Shown: positions 8,210 to 16,423 of the stretch, one piece after another | How the letters are laid out: each line of letters starts with the position of its first letter | How positions within the stretch are numbered: the stretch's first letter is position 1 | DNA from: Parolsenella massiliensis | Lineage (GTDB): Bacteria; Actinomycetota; Coriobacteriia; Coriobacteriales; Atopobiaceae | Length of the DNA: 64,000 bases | Reading direction: 5' to 3' | Assembly (NCBI RefSeq): GCF_900143685.1 | Contig: NZ_LT671675.1 | Span: forward strand, 285,111-349,110 | The notes under the pieces: generated by a model | What the model was told of the DNA's origin: nothing | Seen by the model: only the letters and a program-made list of their open reading frames with translations | Databases searched by the model: none | Made by a program: the position numbers and the translations under genes

Positions 8210-9081
8210 CCGGGGCGAAGGCCGAGGCGGTCGCGGCCCTGCGCGCCGAGGGGCACTCGCTGCGGCACCTGCTCGCGTGCTCGGGGCTCGCAAGGTCGAC
8301 CTACTACTACGCCCTGGCGCACCCGCCGCGGCCGACGAGACCGGAGCTCTGGGAGGCGGCGGCCGAGATCTTCTCCCGCACCGCCAACGGCTGCGGCCAC
8401 CGCCAGGTCGCGATGTGCCTCAGGGCGGAGGAGGGCGCCGTGATCGCCGACAAGACGGTGCTCAAGATGATGCGCGAGATGGGGATCCGCTGCGGCATAC
8501 GCCGCGAGACCGCCTACCACAGGTACAGCTCGTACAGGGGAGTCGTGGGCAGCACGTTCGAGAACCTGCTCGCCCGGGACTTCGCCGCCGGCGCCCCGTG
8601 GGAGAAGCTCGGCACGGACGTCACCGAGTTCAAGGTGGCCGGCGGCAAGGCCTATTGGGCGCCCACGCTGGACTTCTGCACCAAGGAGATCGTGGCGAGC
8701 GACGTCTCGGCCTCGCCCGACATGACCCAGCAGCTTAGGATGCTGGATGAGCTCCTGGCGAGGCTCCCGGAGGGGGCGTCGCCGGTCATGCACTCGGACA
8801 TGGGCTGGCAGTATCAGCACGAGCGGTACGCGGCGAGGCTCAGGGAGGCTGGCATCGCCCAGAGCATGTCCCGCAAGGGCAACTGCATCGACAACGCCGC
8901 CACCGAGCAGCTCTTCGGCCACGTCAAGGACGAGTTCTACCGGGGCTGCGAGTGGGACAGCTTCGAGGACTTCAAGCGCGACCTCGAGGCGTACGTCGTC
9001 CACTGGAACACGCGCCGGAGGCAGGTAAGATTGAAGGGCCTGACCCCGGAGGAGTTCCGGAGACAGGCCCTCACGGCCTAG
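8170..9081 (+). CDS. IS3-family transposase OrfB (DDE integrase domain)
   Basis: About 303 residues, read as the -1 extension of OrfA; there is no obvious independent start. An HTH_21-type N-terminal part (LACSGLARSTYYYAL) precedes an rve catalytic core with the three acidic residues in GTDVTEF, HSDMGWQYQ and NAATEQLFGHVKDE, and the typical end HWNTRRRQVRLKGLTPEEFR. No stop or frameshift breaks the catalytic region, so the transposase is probably functional. Confidence 0.92.
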   Translation, partial: KKIARPGRAGRALTGAKAEAVAALRAEGHSLRHLLACSGLARSTYYYALAHPPRPTRPELWEAAAEIFSRTANGCGHRQVAMCLRAEEGAVIADKTVLKMMREMGIRCGIRRETAYHRYSSYRGVVGSTFENLLARDFAAGAPWEKLGTDVTEFKVAGGKAYWAPTLDFCTKEIVASDVSASPDMTQQLRMLDELLARLPEGASPVMHSDMGWQYQHERYAARLREAGIAQSMSRKGNCIDNAATEQLFGHVKDEFYRGCEWDSFEDFKRDLEAYVVHWNTRRRQVRLKGLTPEEFRRQALTA

Positions 9082-9156
9082 TCGCTATTCAGGCGTCCAA
9101 GTTTTGGGGCGCAGTTCACGGGGCGGCGGCCCCTTCGTCGTGTATGCCTCGTTTCC

Positions 9157-9576
9157 CTACTTCACGACGCCCTTGCGAAGCAGGATGTTGGCGTAGGTGG
9201 CCTCCTCGGAGGTGGCCACGATCGCGTAGGTCTTGCGGGCGCGCTCGATGAAGGCGTCGTGCTCCATGTGCGTGATCCTCACGTCGCCGCAGTGCTTCTT
9301 GATGATCTCGCGGTACGTGGCCCAGATGGGAGGCTCCTCGGGCGTGGGGCTCTCCATCATGGCGACGGGGCTGTCGACGTAGTCGTCGAGCGGCATGAGC
9401 GTGAGGATGGAGTCGAGGATCTCCGGCACGCCCAGGCCGATGCAGCGCACGAGCAGGTTGCCGCTCGAGGTGGCCGGGTAGTTGCCGTCGGACAGGACGA
9501 TCTCGTCGCCGTGGCCCATCTCCATGAGGACCTTGAGCAGGTCTGGCGAGACGTTCTTGGGAATACCATTCAGCAT
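9157..9576 (-). CDS. RbsD/FucU-family sugar mutarotase
   Basis: 139 aa. The pattern starts MLNGIPKNVSPDLLKVLMEM followed by GHGDEIVLSDGNYPA, which contains the conserved histidine and aspartate of the RbsD/FucU fold. The C-terminal part (FIERARKTYAIVATSEEATY) is the FucU-type tail. FucU interconverts alpha- and beta-fucose; RbsD does so for ribose. Similarity looks closer to FucU, and a fucO gene lies at the far end of this window. The start is the ATG with GGGGAG upstream; a longer frame to 9606 lacks an SD. Its 3' end is 38 bases from the IS right end. Confidence 0.82.
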   Translation of the reverse strand: MLNGIPKNVSPDLLKVLMEMGHGDEIVLSDGNYPATSSGNLLVRCIGLGVPEILDSILTLMPLDDYVDSPVAMMESPTPEEPPIWATYREIIKKHCGDVRITHMEHDAFIERARKTYAIVATSEEATYANILLRKGVVK

Positions 9577-9661
9577 GCTTGCTCCCCTTTCGCGGAGGTT
9601 CTTCACGTACTCACTGTTATAGCCGCAGGCCTCGCGGCCCTTGCCGGCGCATCCGCCAGCG

Positions 9662-9694
9662 GCGTGCCAGAGGGGACGGGTTCCACTGGCACGC
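9662..9694. repeat. GGGGACGGGTTCC palindrome (family 1, copy 3)
   Basis: GCGTGCCAG (9662-9670) pairs with CTGGCACGC (9686-9694) around the loop AGGGGACGGGTTCCA, followed by TTTT on the plus strand. It lies between the GntR gene stop and the fucU-like gene start, both minus strand. The loop sequence is shared with the element at 37001. Confidence 0.7.
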
Positions 9695-9708
9695 TTTTGC
9701 CGGGGCGG

Positions 9709-10437
9709 CTAGTCGCGGGGCAGTCCCGCGCGGTCAAGCGAGGAGAACTTGAGCCCAAAGTAATCCCAGCGCAGGTAGGAGAGGGCATCCTCGACCACCT
9801 CGCCCGTGGCGAGCGTCGTCTGCTTGTGCTCGCGCACGACGGGCGCGTCTCCCGTGAAGCCAAGCACCTTGGCGACGTCTGGGGGAGCGGGAAACATCAC
9901 GTCGTCCTCCTCGGTTGCTGCCTCGTCGTTCAGCGAGATGTTGAAGTCCTCGCGCACGCGGCGATAGACCGAGACGTACTCGCTCGGGTCGAGGTCTCCT
10001 CGCACGAGCCTGCTGGGGATGTAGGAGCGCTGCAGCACCACAGGCACGCCGTCGCAGCTGCGTATGCGCACGATCTTGTGATAGCCCTCGTTTGCGGCCA
10101 GGTGCATCATCGACTTGACCTCGGGGTCGTTCCCGGGCTCCATCGAGACCACGCGGACGCTCTCCTTGTTCGTGGCACCCTCCCAGGGCTCCATGTCCGT
10201 GAGCTCCACGAGCCTGCGCTTGCGCGTGCGCGAGACGAACGTGCCCTTTCCCTGGCTTCTCACGAGGTACCCCATGTTCACGAGCTCGCGCAGTGCGCGC
10301 ACGATGGTGATGGAGCTCACGCCGTAGCGCTCGATGAGCTCCGACTCGCTGTAGAAGCGCTGGCCGTTCTCGAACTTCTTGCTCTCGATCTCCCGGCGCA
10401 GGTCCTCCTTGATGAGGGCGTACTTGGGCGTTCTCAT
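9709..10437 (-). CDS. GntR-family (HutC/UTRA-type) transcriptional regulator
   Basis: 242 aa. The N-terminal winged HTH spans about residues 5-70 (LIKEDLRREIESKKF, SESELIERYGVSSITIVRAL, RSQGKGTFV). The rest is a UTRA ligand-binding domain (PVVLQRSYIPSRLV, LSYLRWDYFGLKF). The start MRTPKYALIKEDLR is chosen because it begins at the HTH; the frame extends 23 codons further upstream. It is divergent from nagA, with a ~200-base shared region, so it may control nagA and amino-sugar use, as NagR/YvoA-type regulators do. That link is inferred from position. Confidence 0.88.
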   Translation of the reverse strand: MRTPKYALIKEDLRREIESKKFENGQRFYSESELIERYGVSSITIVRALRELVNMGYLVRSQGKGTFVSRTRKRRLVELTDMEPWEGATNKESVRVVSMEPGNDPEVKSMMHLAANEGYHKIVRIRSCDGVPVVLQRSYIPSRLVRGDLDPSEYVSVYRRVREDFNISLNDEAATEEDDVMFPAPPDVAKVLGFTGDAPVVREHKQTTLATGEVVEDALSYLRWDYFGLKFSSLDRAGLPRD

Positions 10438-10506
10438 GGCATCACACCGCCTACGGACGTCGTCCGCGGCTTCGGCGCGAAGCGGGTGGCGGACGGGGAC
10501 AGACAT

Positions 10507-10518
10507 ACTATATTTAGT
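10507..10518. promoter_or_regulatory. Candidate GntR operator between gntR and nagA
   Basis: ACTA-TATT-TAGT is a short perfect dyad inside the AT-rich stretch 10503-10525, in an otherwise GC-rich divergent region. Its size and position fit a GntR-family operator. Confidence 0.4.
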
Positions 10519-10634
10519 GTATCGATGGGAGGCCCCGCGGGGCCAACCCCTCGGCGGATGTCAGTTTGGACGGCATGTGCGTCGTATGCCATGCCGGCGG
10601 CTGCGGGTGTGCCCGCACACGAGAGAGGACGAGC

Positions 10635-11816
10635 ATGGCAACGTATGCAATCAAGGCCGACAGGTTCTTCCTGCCGGGTTCCTCCGTTGAGGGTGGCTAC
10701 CTCACGGTGAGCGATGGCGTCTTTGGCACCTGGAGCGCCGAGGCCCCCGAGGGCGTCGAGGTCCGCGACTACACGGGCAGCATGATTGCCCCGGGCATGG
10801 TGGACACGCACATCCACGGCTTCTTCGGCCACGCCACGATCGACGCGGACGCCGAGGGCATTAACGCCTCGAGCCTCGAGCTCGCCCGTCGCGGCACCAC
10901 GTCCTGGGTCCCCACGACGTTCACCGACGACGCCGACCACGTCGGCGAGTGCTGCGCCGCCATCGCCGCCGCCGACGAGGCGCGCGACTCTAGCTTCCGC
11001 GGTGCCCACATCCAGGGCATCTACCTGGAGGGCCCGTTCTTCACGATGAAGCACGTGGGCGCCCAGAACCCCGAGTACCTCATCGACCCGAGCTACGAGG
11101 TCTTCAAGGGCTGGCAGGAGAAGGCCGGCAGCCGCATCGTCAAGAGCGCGCTTGCGCCCGAGCGCGAGGGCTCTGTGGCCTACATCGCCGCGCTCGACGC
11201 CGAGGGCGTCGTGACCTCCGTCGGCCACTCCGACGCCACCTACGAGGAGGCGCTTGCCGCCGTGAACGCCGGCGCCACCTGCTTCGTCCACACCTACAAC
11301 GGCATGCGCGGCCTGCATCACCGCGAGCCGGGCACGCTCGGCTGCGCCATGTCCACGCCCGAGACCTACGCCGAGGTCATCTGCGACGGCAAGCACGTGC
11401 AGCCTGCCGCCATCAAGGCGCTCGTGCGTGCCAAGGGCTGGCAGCACTCCGTGCTCATCACCGACTGCCTTGGCTGCGGCGGCCTTCCCGAGGGCCACTA
11501 CATGAGCGGCGGCCTTCCCGTCGTCATGGAGGGTGGCCTGTGCTACCTCGAGAACCCCGATGGCACGAAGGGCAACATCGCAGGGTCTGTGCTCACGCTC
11601 GCCAAGGGCGTCAAGAACGTCGTGGACTGGGGAATCGCGAGCGCAGACGAGGCCATTCGCATGGCCACGGAGGTCGCGGCCCGCTCCGCGCGCATCGATC
11701 GCGTCTGTGGCTCCATCAAGCCGGGCCGCGCGGCAGACTTCGTCGTGTTCGACCACGAGCTCAACCTTCGCGAGACCTATCTGGCGGGCGAGACGCTCGG
11801 TGCGCCCGAGGACTAG
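10635..11816 (+). CDS. nagA: N-acetylglucosamine-6-phosphate deacetylase
   Basis: 393 aa. Amidohydrolase with the HxH metal motif MVDTHIHG (H59, H61), the catalytic-metal glutamate in YLEGPF, GHSDATYEEA, THTYNGM-like VHTYNGMRGLHHREPG and ITDCLGCGG. It deacetylates GlcNAc-6-P to glucosamine-6-P, feeding glycolysis or, via GlmM nearby, cell-wall precursors. The start ATG 10635 is at the beginning of homology (MATYAIKADRF). It precedes, on the same strand, a mannose-family PTS operon, but a terminator separates them. Confidence 0.93.
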   Translation: MATYAIKADRFFLPGSSVEGGYLTVSDGVFGTWSAEAPEGVEVRDYTGSMIAPGMVDTHIHGFFGHATIDADAEGINASSLELARRGTTSWVPTTFTDDADHVGECCAAIAAADEARDSSFRGAHIQGIYLEGPFFTMKHVGAQNPEYLIDPSYEVFKGWQEKAGSRIVKSALAPEREGSVAYIAALDAEGVVTSVGHSDATYEEALAAVNAGATCFVHTYNGMRGLHHREPGTLGCAMSTPETYAEVICDGKHVQPAAIKALVRAKGWQHSVLITDCLGCGGLPEGHYMSGGLPVVMEGGLCYLENPDGTKGNIAGSVLTLAKGVKNVVDWGIASADEAIRMATEVAARSARIDRVCGSIKPGRAADFVVFDHELNLRETYLAGETLGAPED

Positions 11817-11865
11817 CCATCTAGCGAGATAAATATCTCTTATTGAGGCGTTTACCAGCAGGTAT

Positions 11866-11909
11866 GTGGCCCGTAGGCGATTTGAAACGCCTACGGGCCA
11901 CTTTTGTGA
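11866..11909 (+). terminator. Intrinsic terminator after nagA
   Basis: A 14-bp perfect stem, GTGGCCCGTAGGCG / CGCCTACGGGCCAC, loop ATTTGAAA, then TTTTGT. Confidence 0.93.
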
Positions 11910-11912
11910 CAC

Positions 11913-12110
11913 AACCGTTCGCCGTGCGAATTGAAACGGTTACAGAAGCGACACACCGAGTAACAACAAAGTTCATATACTAAATCGCGGACCCAAGGGC
12001 CCGGGTCTGCCCATGCGCCTCCGGCGTGGGGGCGCGTAGGTAAACAGGCATCTCTCCAACCTGGGGTTCGGGAGATGCCAGGGATCAGGGGATCCCGAGA
12101 AAGAGAAGAG
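11913..12110 (+). promoter_or_regulatory. Regulatory region and structured leader of the PTS operon
   Basis: The ~300-base gap after nagA holds a terminator and then this region. AACCGTT (11913-11919) and AACGGTT (11935-11941) are inverted repeats around TTCGC-CGT-GCGAA, plausible operators for the LacI-type regulator at the operon end. A -10-like TATACT lies at 11976-11981 without a good -35, which suggests activation. The presumed leader then folds: GGCATCTC and GAGATGCC around 12048-12079 form a stem just before the SD of the IIC gene. Confidence 0.5.
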
Positions 12111-12123
12111 AGGGTGATTTGGA

Positions 12124-12906
12124 ATGGGCTTTCCGCAGATCATAGCTCTTACTGTGTATGCGGCGTTTGTCACGTGGGAGATGCTGGGACCGCAGTTCTA
12201 CCTGTCGAAGCCGGTTATCGCTGGCCTGTTCGCAGGCGCCGTCATGGGTGACGTGGCCACTGGCCTGTTCATCGGCGGTACGCTGCAGCTGATGGTCCTC
12301 GGCGTTGGCACCTATGGTGGCTCGTCGATTCCTGACTACATGTCTGGTGCCCTTATCGGCACCGCCTTCGCCGTCACGACTGGCTCGACCGAGGTCGGCC
12401 TCGCAATCGCCGTGCCGGTGGGCCTGCTCCTCGTTCAGTGCGACATCCTTGGCCGTTTCTGCAACACCGCGTTCCAGAACATGGCCGACGCCGGTGCCGA
12501 GGAGAAGAACTGGCGCAAGGTTGAGCTCGGCTGCCTGCTCGGCACCATTCCTTGGTGCCTGTCCCGCGCCATTCCCGTCTTCCTGTGCCTCGCCCTTGGC
12601 CAGGACGTCGTCGCCAGCCTCGCCGCCGCCGCTCCCGAGTGGCTCCTCAACGGCTTCAAGTGCGTCTCCGGCATGCTCCCCGCAGTCGGTATCGCCATCC
12701 TGCTCCACTTCATGCCGCTCAACCGCTTCTGGCCGTACGCCCTTCTCGGCTTCGTGCTCGCCGCGTACCTCAACGTGCCGATGCTCGGCGTCGCCCTCGT
12801 TGGCCTCGCCTTCGCTGCCGTGAAGTACTACGAGTTCACGCAGCAGAAGCCTGTTGTCGCTGTGGCTGCTAGCACCGAGGGAGGGACCATCGATGACGAC
12901 GAGTAA
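12124..12906 (+). CDS. PTS system mannose-family EIIC membrane component
   Basis: 260 aa, hydrophobic, with many predicted membrane segments. The N-terminal GFPQIIALTVYAAFVTWEML and the internal GLFAGAVMGDVATGLFIGGT stretch are typical of mannose/sorbose/N-acetylgalactosamine IIC proteins (AgaW/SorA type), which form the sugar channel with IID. Substrate is not readable; the neighbouring nagA and SIS genes suggest an amino sugar or hexose. It overlaps the IID gene by 14 bases. Confidence 0.92.
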   Translation: MGFPQIIALTVYAAFVTWEMLGPQFYLSKPVIAGLFAGAVMGDVATGLFIGGTLQLMVLGVGTYGGSSIPDYMSGALIGTAFAVTTGSTEVGLAIAVPVGLLLVQCDILGRFCNTAFQNMADAGAEEKNWRKVELGCLLGTIPWCLSRAIPVFLCLALGQDVVASLAAAAPEWLLNGFKCVSGMLPAVGIAILLHFMPLNRFWPYALLGFVLAAYLNVPMLGVALVGLAFAAVKYYEFTQQKPVVAVAASTEGGTIDDDE

Positions 12907-13699
12907 CACCGCTCTTTCTCAGAAGACGCTCAACAAGGTCTTCTGGCGCTGGTACTTCTGGGGCCAGATTGGTTGGAACTACGAGAAGATGCAGGGCTCT
13001 GGCTACTGCTACGCCATGATGCCCGCCCTCAAGGAGATCTACACCAACGAGGACGACCTGCAGGTTGCCGTGAAGAACCACCTTCAGTTCTTCAACACGA
13101 CGCCCGACATGGCCTTCATCATCCTCGGCATCGACTGCGCCGTCGAGCCCGAGCTCAAGCTTGATGGCCTCGAGGCCGTCAGTGGCATCAAGACTGGCCT
13201 CATGGGCCCGTTCGCCGGCGTGGGCGACTCCATCTTCGGCGTCGTCATCCCGACGATCTTCGGCGCCATTGCCGCCTACATGGCTCTCGACGGCAACCCC
13301 GTGGGCTGCTTCATCTGGATTGCCATGGGCGTCGTGACGACCATCATCCGTTGGTTCCTCTTCAAGATCGGCTACACCCAGGGCCAGTCCGCCGTGGGCA
13401 CGATCGCCGAGAACATGAAGCCCATCACCGACGCCGCCTCCATCCTTGGCCTCGTCGTCGTTGGCGCCCTCGTGTGCTCCGTGGTCTCCATCCACGCGCC
13501 CGGCACCTTCACCTTCGGTGACGTGTCCCAGCCCGTCCAGGACCTGCTCGACGGCATCATGCCGTCCCTGCTTCCTCTGTGCGGCACGGCTCTCGTGTAT
13601 TGGCTGCTCTCCAAGAAGGGTATGACTTCCAACAAGGCGATTCTCATCGTCATCGTTGTTGGTCTGCTGCTTGGCTGCACCGGTATCCTGGCTAAGTAG
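12893..13699 (+). CDS. PTS system mannose-family EIID membrane component
   Basis: 268 aa. The block NKVFWRWYFWGQIGWNYEKM with GSGYCYAMMPALKEIY is the standard EIID N-terminus, followed by NTTPDMAFIILGID and a membrane domain with GPFAGVGDSIF. The start MTTSNTALSQK at 12893 is preceded by GAGGGAGGGA inside the IIC gene. It works with IIC as the membrane permease of a mannose-type PTS. The order IIC-IID-IIB places soluble IIA last, unusually far downstream (16424). Confidence 0.93.
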   Translation: MTTSNTALSQKTLNKVFWRWYFWGQIGWNYEKMQGSGYCYAMMPALKEIYTNEDDLQVAVKNHLQFFNTTPDMAFIILGIDCAVEPELKLDGLEAVSGIKTGLMGPFAGVGDSIFGVVIPTIFGAIAAYMALDGNPVGCFIWIAMGVVTTIIRWFLFKIGYTQGQSAVGTIAENMKPITDAASILGLVVVGALVCSVVSIHAPGTFTFGDVSQPVQDLLDGIMPSLLPLCGTALVYWLLSKKGMTSNKAILIVIVVGLLLGCTGILAK

Positions 13700-13723
13700 A
13701 CCCAAGTCTGAGGAGGTAGCACT

Positions 13724-14224
13724 ATGGCTGAAGAGTTCGAGGGCATGCCCGGCATTGTTGCGATCCGCATTGATGACCGACTCATTCACGGGCAGGTCGT
13801 GGCCTATTGGTCCAACTCGCTCAAGCTCACGCGCATCATGGTCGCAAATGACGACGTCGCCGTTGACGACATGCGCAAGTCGGTACTGAGGATGGCGGCC
13901 CCTGCTGGCATCAAGACCTCGATCATTCCGGTCGAGCGTGCTGCCAAGCAGATTCTTGAGGGCAAGTATGCCGGTCAGCGCGTGTTCCTCATCGTGAACA
14001 AGCCGGCTGACATCATTCGCCTCATGGACCTTGGCCTGCCCATCAAGACGATCAACATCGGCAACATGGGTGGCAAGGACGACACGAAGCCCATCAAGAA
14101 GTACGTCAACGTCACCGACGAGCAGGAGCAGCAGTTCCGCGACCTGCTGGACAAGGGAGTCGAGATCACGACTCAGCTCGTCCCGCAGGACCCGGTGACC
14201 CACCTGACGGACTATCTCAAGTAG
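13724..14224 (+). CDS. PTS system mannose-family EIIB component
   Basis: 166 aa. RIDDRLIHGQVVAYW carries the phosphoryl-accepting histidine (H22) of mannose-family IIB proteins, followed by IMVANDDVAVDDMRKSVLRM and NIGNMGGKDDTKPIKKYV. It passes phosphate from IIA to the incoming sugar. SD GAGGAGG precedes the ATG. A terminator follows. Confidence 0.93.
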   Translation: MAEEFEGMPGIVAIRIDDRLIHGQVVAYWSNSLKLTRIMVANDDVAVDDMRKSVLRMAAPAGIKTSIIPVERAAKQILEGKYAGQRVFLIVNKPADIIRLMDLGLPIKTINIGNMGGKDDTKPIKKYVNVTDEQEQQFRDLLDKGVEITTQLVPQDPVTHLTDYLK

Positions 14225-14232
14225 GGCCCAGT

Positions 14233-14274
14233 GAGAGGGGTCGGGCGCCGAGCGCGACCCGGCGCCTCTTTTTT
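14233..14274 (+). terminator. Internal terminator between IIB and the SIS gene
   Basis: GAGGGGTCGGG-type arm pairs with CCCGGCGCCTC (one mismatch, one G-U), followed by TTTTTT. It splits the PTS locus into IIC-IID-IIB and a distal SIS/TF-like/IIA part, so distal expression is either lower or driven by its own promoter. Confidence 0.75.
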
Positions 14275-14283
14275 GCGCGCTTG

Positions 14284-14338
14284 CCCGCTCGCCGGGCGAG
14301 CGGGTCCACTGAAACCAGGGCGAGGGGCTCTGGCTTCA
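14284..14338. promoter_or_regulatory. Two dyads upstream of the SIS gene
   Basis: 14284-14304 is a perfect 21-base palindrome (CCCGCTCGCC / GGCGAGCGGG). Next, TGAAACCAG (14310-14318) and CTGGCTTCA (14330-14338) form a near-perfect inverted repeat with an 11-base spacer. Both lie between the internal terminator and the SIS gene and may be operator sites for separate control of the distal genes. Confidence 0.4.
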
Positions 14339-14408
14339 ATGGGCTCATGTCCGCAAGACGCTAGGAAAGGCGCTGACGCGCAACAACCAAGGGAAGGGGC
14401 ACAAGGAT

Positions 14409-15122
14409 ATGAACAAGACCGCAGAGCGTTTCAAGGCAGAGATCATCAAGCGCATCGACGAGGTCACGGATGGCCAGGACGAGGCCATCCACGAGGCTGC
14501 CACCATCTTTGCCGACACCATCGAGCGCGGCGGCATCATTCGCGCGTTCGGCTCCGGCCACTCCTTTGGCAATGCCCTCGAGATCTGCGGCCGTGCCGGC
14601 GGCTACATCCAGACCCGCATCATCCGCGAGCCGTCCACGGGCATCTACGAGATGCTCAACGGCACGGGCGTCCAGTTCATGAAGAAGCTCGACCTTCGTC
14701 CGCAGGACTGCCTCGTCGTCATCTCCAACTCCGGCCGCAACCCCCTCGGCATCGAGATGGCCGAGATCGCCCAGCAGAAGGGCGTCAAGACCATCGTCGT
14801 CACCGCACTCGAGGTCTCCAAGGCCGGCACGTCGCGTCGCGCTGACGGCAAGCTGCTGTATGAGTTCGGCGACGTCGTCCTCGACAACAAGAGTTCGTTC
14901 GGCGATGCCTGCATCGACGTCGAGGGCCTCGACACCAAGGTGGGCGGCACGTCGCTCTACACCGGCTGCATGCTGCTCGACTGCGCCATCATGGAGTCGC
15001 TCGACATCCTGCTCGAGCGTGGCGTCACCCCGCCCGTCTTCATGAGCGCCAACGTCGACGGCGGCCCCGAGTTCAACCAGAAGCTGCTCGACAAGTTCGC
15101 CGATCGTCTGGCAGAGTACTAG
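14409..15122 (+). CDS. SIS-domain phosphosugar-binding protein (UPF0309-like)
   Basis: 237 aa. A single SIS fold: AFGSGHSFGNALEICGRAGG near residue 46, ISNSGRNPLGIEMAEIAQQKG in the middle, and TALEVSKAGTSRRADGKLLYE. It resembles UPF0309-type proteins that bind phosphosugars rather than the larger AgaS or GlmS isomerases. In a PTS operon it probably isomerises or removes the phosphate group product, but the reaction is unknown. Confidence 0.82.
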   Translation: MNKTAERFKAEIIKRIDEVTDGQDEAIHEAATIFADTIERGGIIRAFGSGHSFGNALEICGRAGGYIQTRIIREPSTGIYEMLNGTGVQFMKKLDLRPQDCLVVISNSGRNPLGIEMAEIAQQKGVKTIVVTALEVSKAGTSRRADGKLLYEFGDVVLDNKSSFGDACIDVEGLDTKVGGTSLYTGCMLLDCAIMESLDILLERGVTPPVFMSANVDGGPEFNQKLLDKFADRLAEY

Positions 15123-15192
15123 GGATTTGGTTCACGGCGCGTCCCGGGTGCCGCTTGGTGCCCGGGGCGCGCGTTCGCTTGAGGAGTTGTGC

Positions 15193-16377
15193 ATGGGGGT
15201 TACGAGCATAGAGAGAAAGCCCGGCGAGGGCGGGTTCGAGACGTGGAAGGTCACGTTCGACGTTGACGTGTCGCACGTGGCGCAGGCGGACGAGCCCGGA
15301 GCCGCTCCGGAGGTTGACGAGGCACTCGAGCGCGAGGGCATCGTGTCGCTGTTCGTGCCCAAGGTTCGTAATGCCTGGGGAAACGAGCTCGAGCTCTCGG
15401 TGTTCCCGTGCCCCAAGGCAGACATCGCCAGCGCCGCTCCCTATCCGCTCGGCCCCGTGAAGGCCCCGCACGTGAGCGAGGCCGAGGTTGACCAGAGCGT
15501 GGCGCAGCTCGTGGCCGGCCATGGCCAGCTTGCGCCCGCCCTCGGCGTGTCTGTGCCTCGCATGGGTGACACCGTGGTCATCGACATCCAGGGCAAGGCG
15601 CCCAGTGGCAAGATTGATGACCTCACGAAGACGAACTTCCGTTACCTCGTGGGCTCGGCTGCCCTCCCCGGAAAGGTGACGACGCTGCTCTTGGGCATGC
15701 GCATCCGAGAGACGAAGCGCTGCAACCTCTCCCAAGGCTGGCGCATCCACGGAGAGCTTGGCGACGGCGGTCGCTCGCGCGCCTGCGAGCTGCGCGTGGC
15801 CGTGCGAGACATCCTGCGCGTGAAGGCTCCCAAGCTCACCGACGAGTGGGTTGCCGAGAACATGCCCAACGCCAAGAACGTCCGAGGCCTCAAGGACATC
15901 GTTCGCAAGACGCTGCGCGCCGATGCCGAGAGTGCCCAGCATGACGAGCTGCTCGAGCGTGCTGCCAACCAGCTGACGGGCCGCGTGACGTCCATGCCTC
16001 CCGAGGACGCGATGACCGAGATGGCCAACTCCTCGTTCGAGGGCCTGCTCGAGCAGGTCCATGGCGGTGGCTACACCATCACGGAGTACCTGAACTCGCA
16101 GCACACCGACGAGCAGAAGCTTCGCGGCATGCTCAAGGCCCAGGCAGGCTCCGAGCTCACGCGCCTCATGGCGCTTGACGCCCTCGCGAGGGACAACAAG
16201 CTCGAGCCGGGCGAGCAGGATTACGCACAGGCCGCCCGCACCGTTGGCAAGGCGGGCATCGAGAACCCCCAGGAGGCGCTCGAAGGCTCGTTCGGCTGCG
16301 TCTACGCGCGTCAGCTCGCCCTTCGCGCCCGTGCGAACGAGTGGCTGCTCGAGCGTCAGGGCCTCGGCCGCAAGTAG
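15193..16377 (+). CDS. Trigger-factor-like protein encoded in the PTS operon
   Basis: 394 aa. The middle resembles the FKBP-like PPIase domain of trigger factor (MGDTVVIDIQGKAPSGK, LVGSAALPG, LLLGMRIRETKRCNL) and leads into the trigger-factor C-terminal arm domain (ILRVKAPKLTDEWVAENM, GLKDIVRKTLRADAES, long helices to the end). The N-terminal ~115 residues lack the GFRxGKxP ribosome-docking motif of true Tig, and no other ribosome signature is seen. The start ATG 15193 has GAGGAG upstream. It lies between the SIS gene and IIA, with only 46 bases to IIA, so it appears to be part of the sugar operon. A dedicated chaperone for the PTS membrane proteins is one guess; a moonlighting sugar-responsive factor is another. 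Confidence 0.8.
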   Translation: MGVTSIERKPGEGGFETWKVTFDVDVSHVAQADEPGAAPEVDEALEREGIVSLFVPKVRNAWGNELELSVFPCPKADIASAAPYPLGPVKAPHVSEAEVDQSVAQLVAGHGQLAPALGVSVPRMGDTVVIDIQGKAPSGKIDDLTKTNFRYLVGSAALPGKVTTLLLGMRIRETKRCNLSQGWRIHGELGDGGRSRACELRVAVRDILRVKAPKLTDEWVAENMPNAKNVRGLKDIVRKTLRADAESAQHDELLERAANQLTGRVTSMPPEDAMTEMANSSFEGLLEQVHGGGYTITEYLNSQHTDEQKLRGMLKAQAGSELTRLMALDALARDNKLEPGEQDYAQAARTVGKAGIENPQEALEGSFGCVYARQLALRARANEWLLERQGLGRK

Positions 16378-16423
16378 GAAAGGACAGGGCGCCCGCGGGC
16401 ACCCCGACAACAGGAGGAATCAC

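Larger units (their letters stand above)
7672..9118 (+). mobile_element. IS3-family (IS150-like) insertion sequence, 1447 bp, apparently intact
   Basis: Left end TGAACTGCCTCCCATTTCTT and right end (reverse complement) TGAACTGCGCCCCAAAACTT are imperfect inverted repeats starting TGAACTGC, and both are followed by GGA. Two overlapping transposase frames lie inside, linked by an A7 slippery site. No 3-4 bp target duplication is evident (flanks CAT and CGG). It lies between the HAD gene and the 3' end of the fucU-like gene. Confidence 0.92.

Noticed and set aside
7660-9130. Target-site duplication of the IS
   Set aside because: CAT and CGG at the two ends do not match; no 3-4 bp duplication can be claimed.
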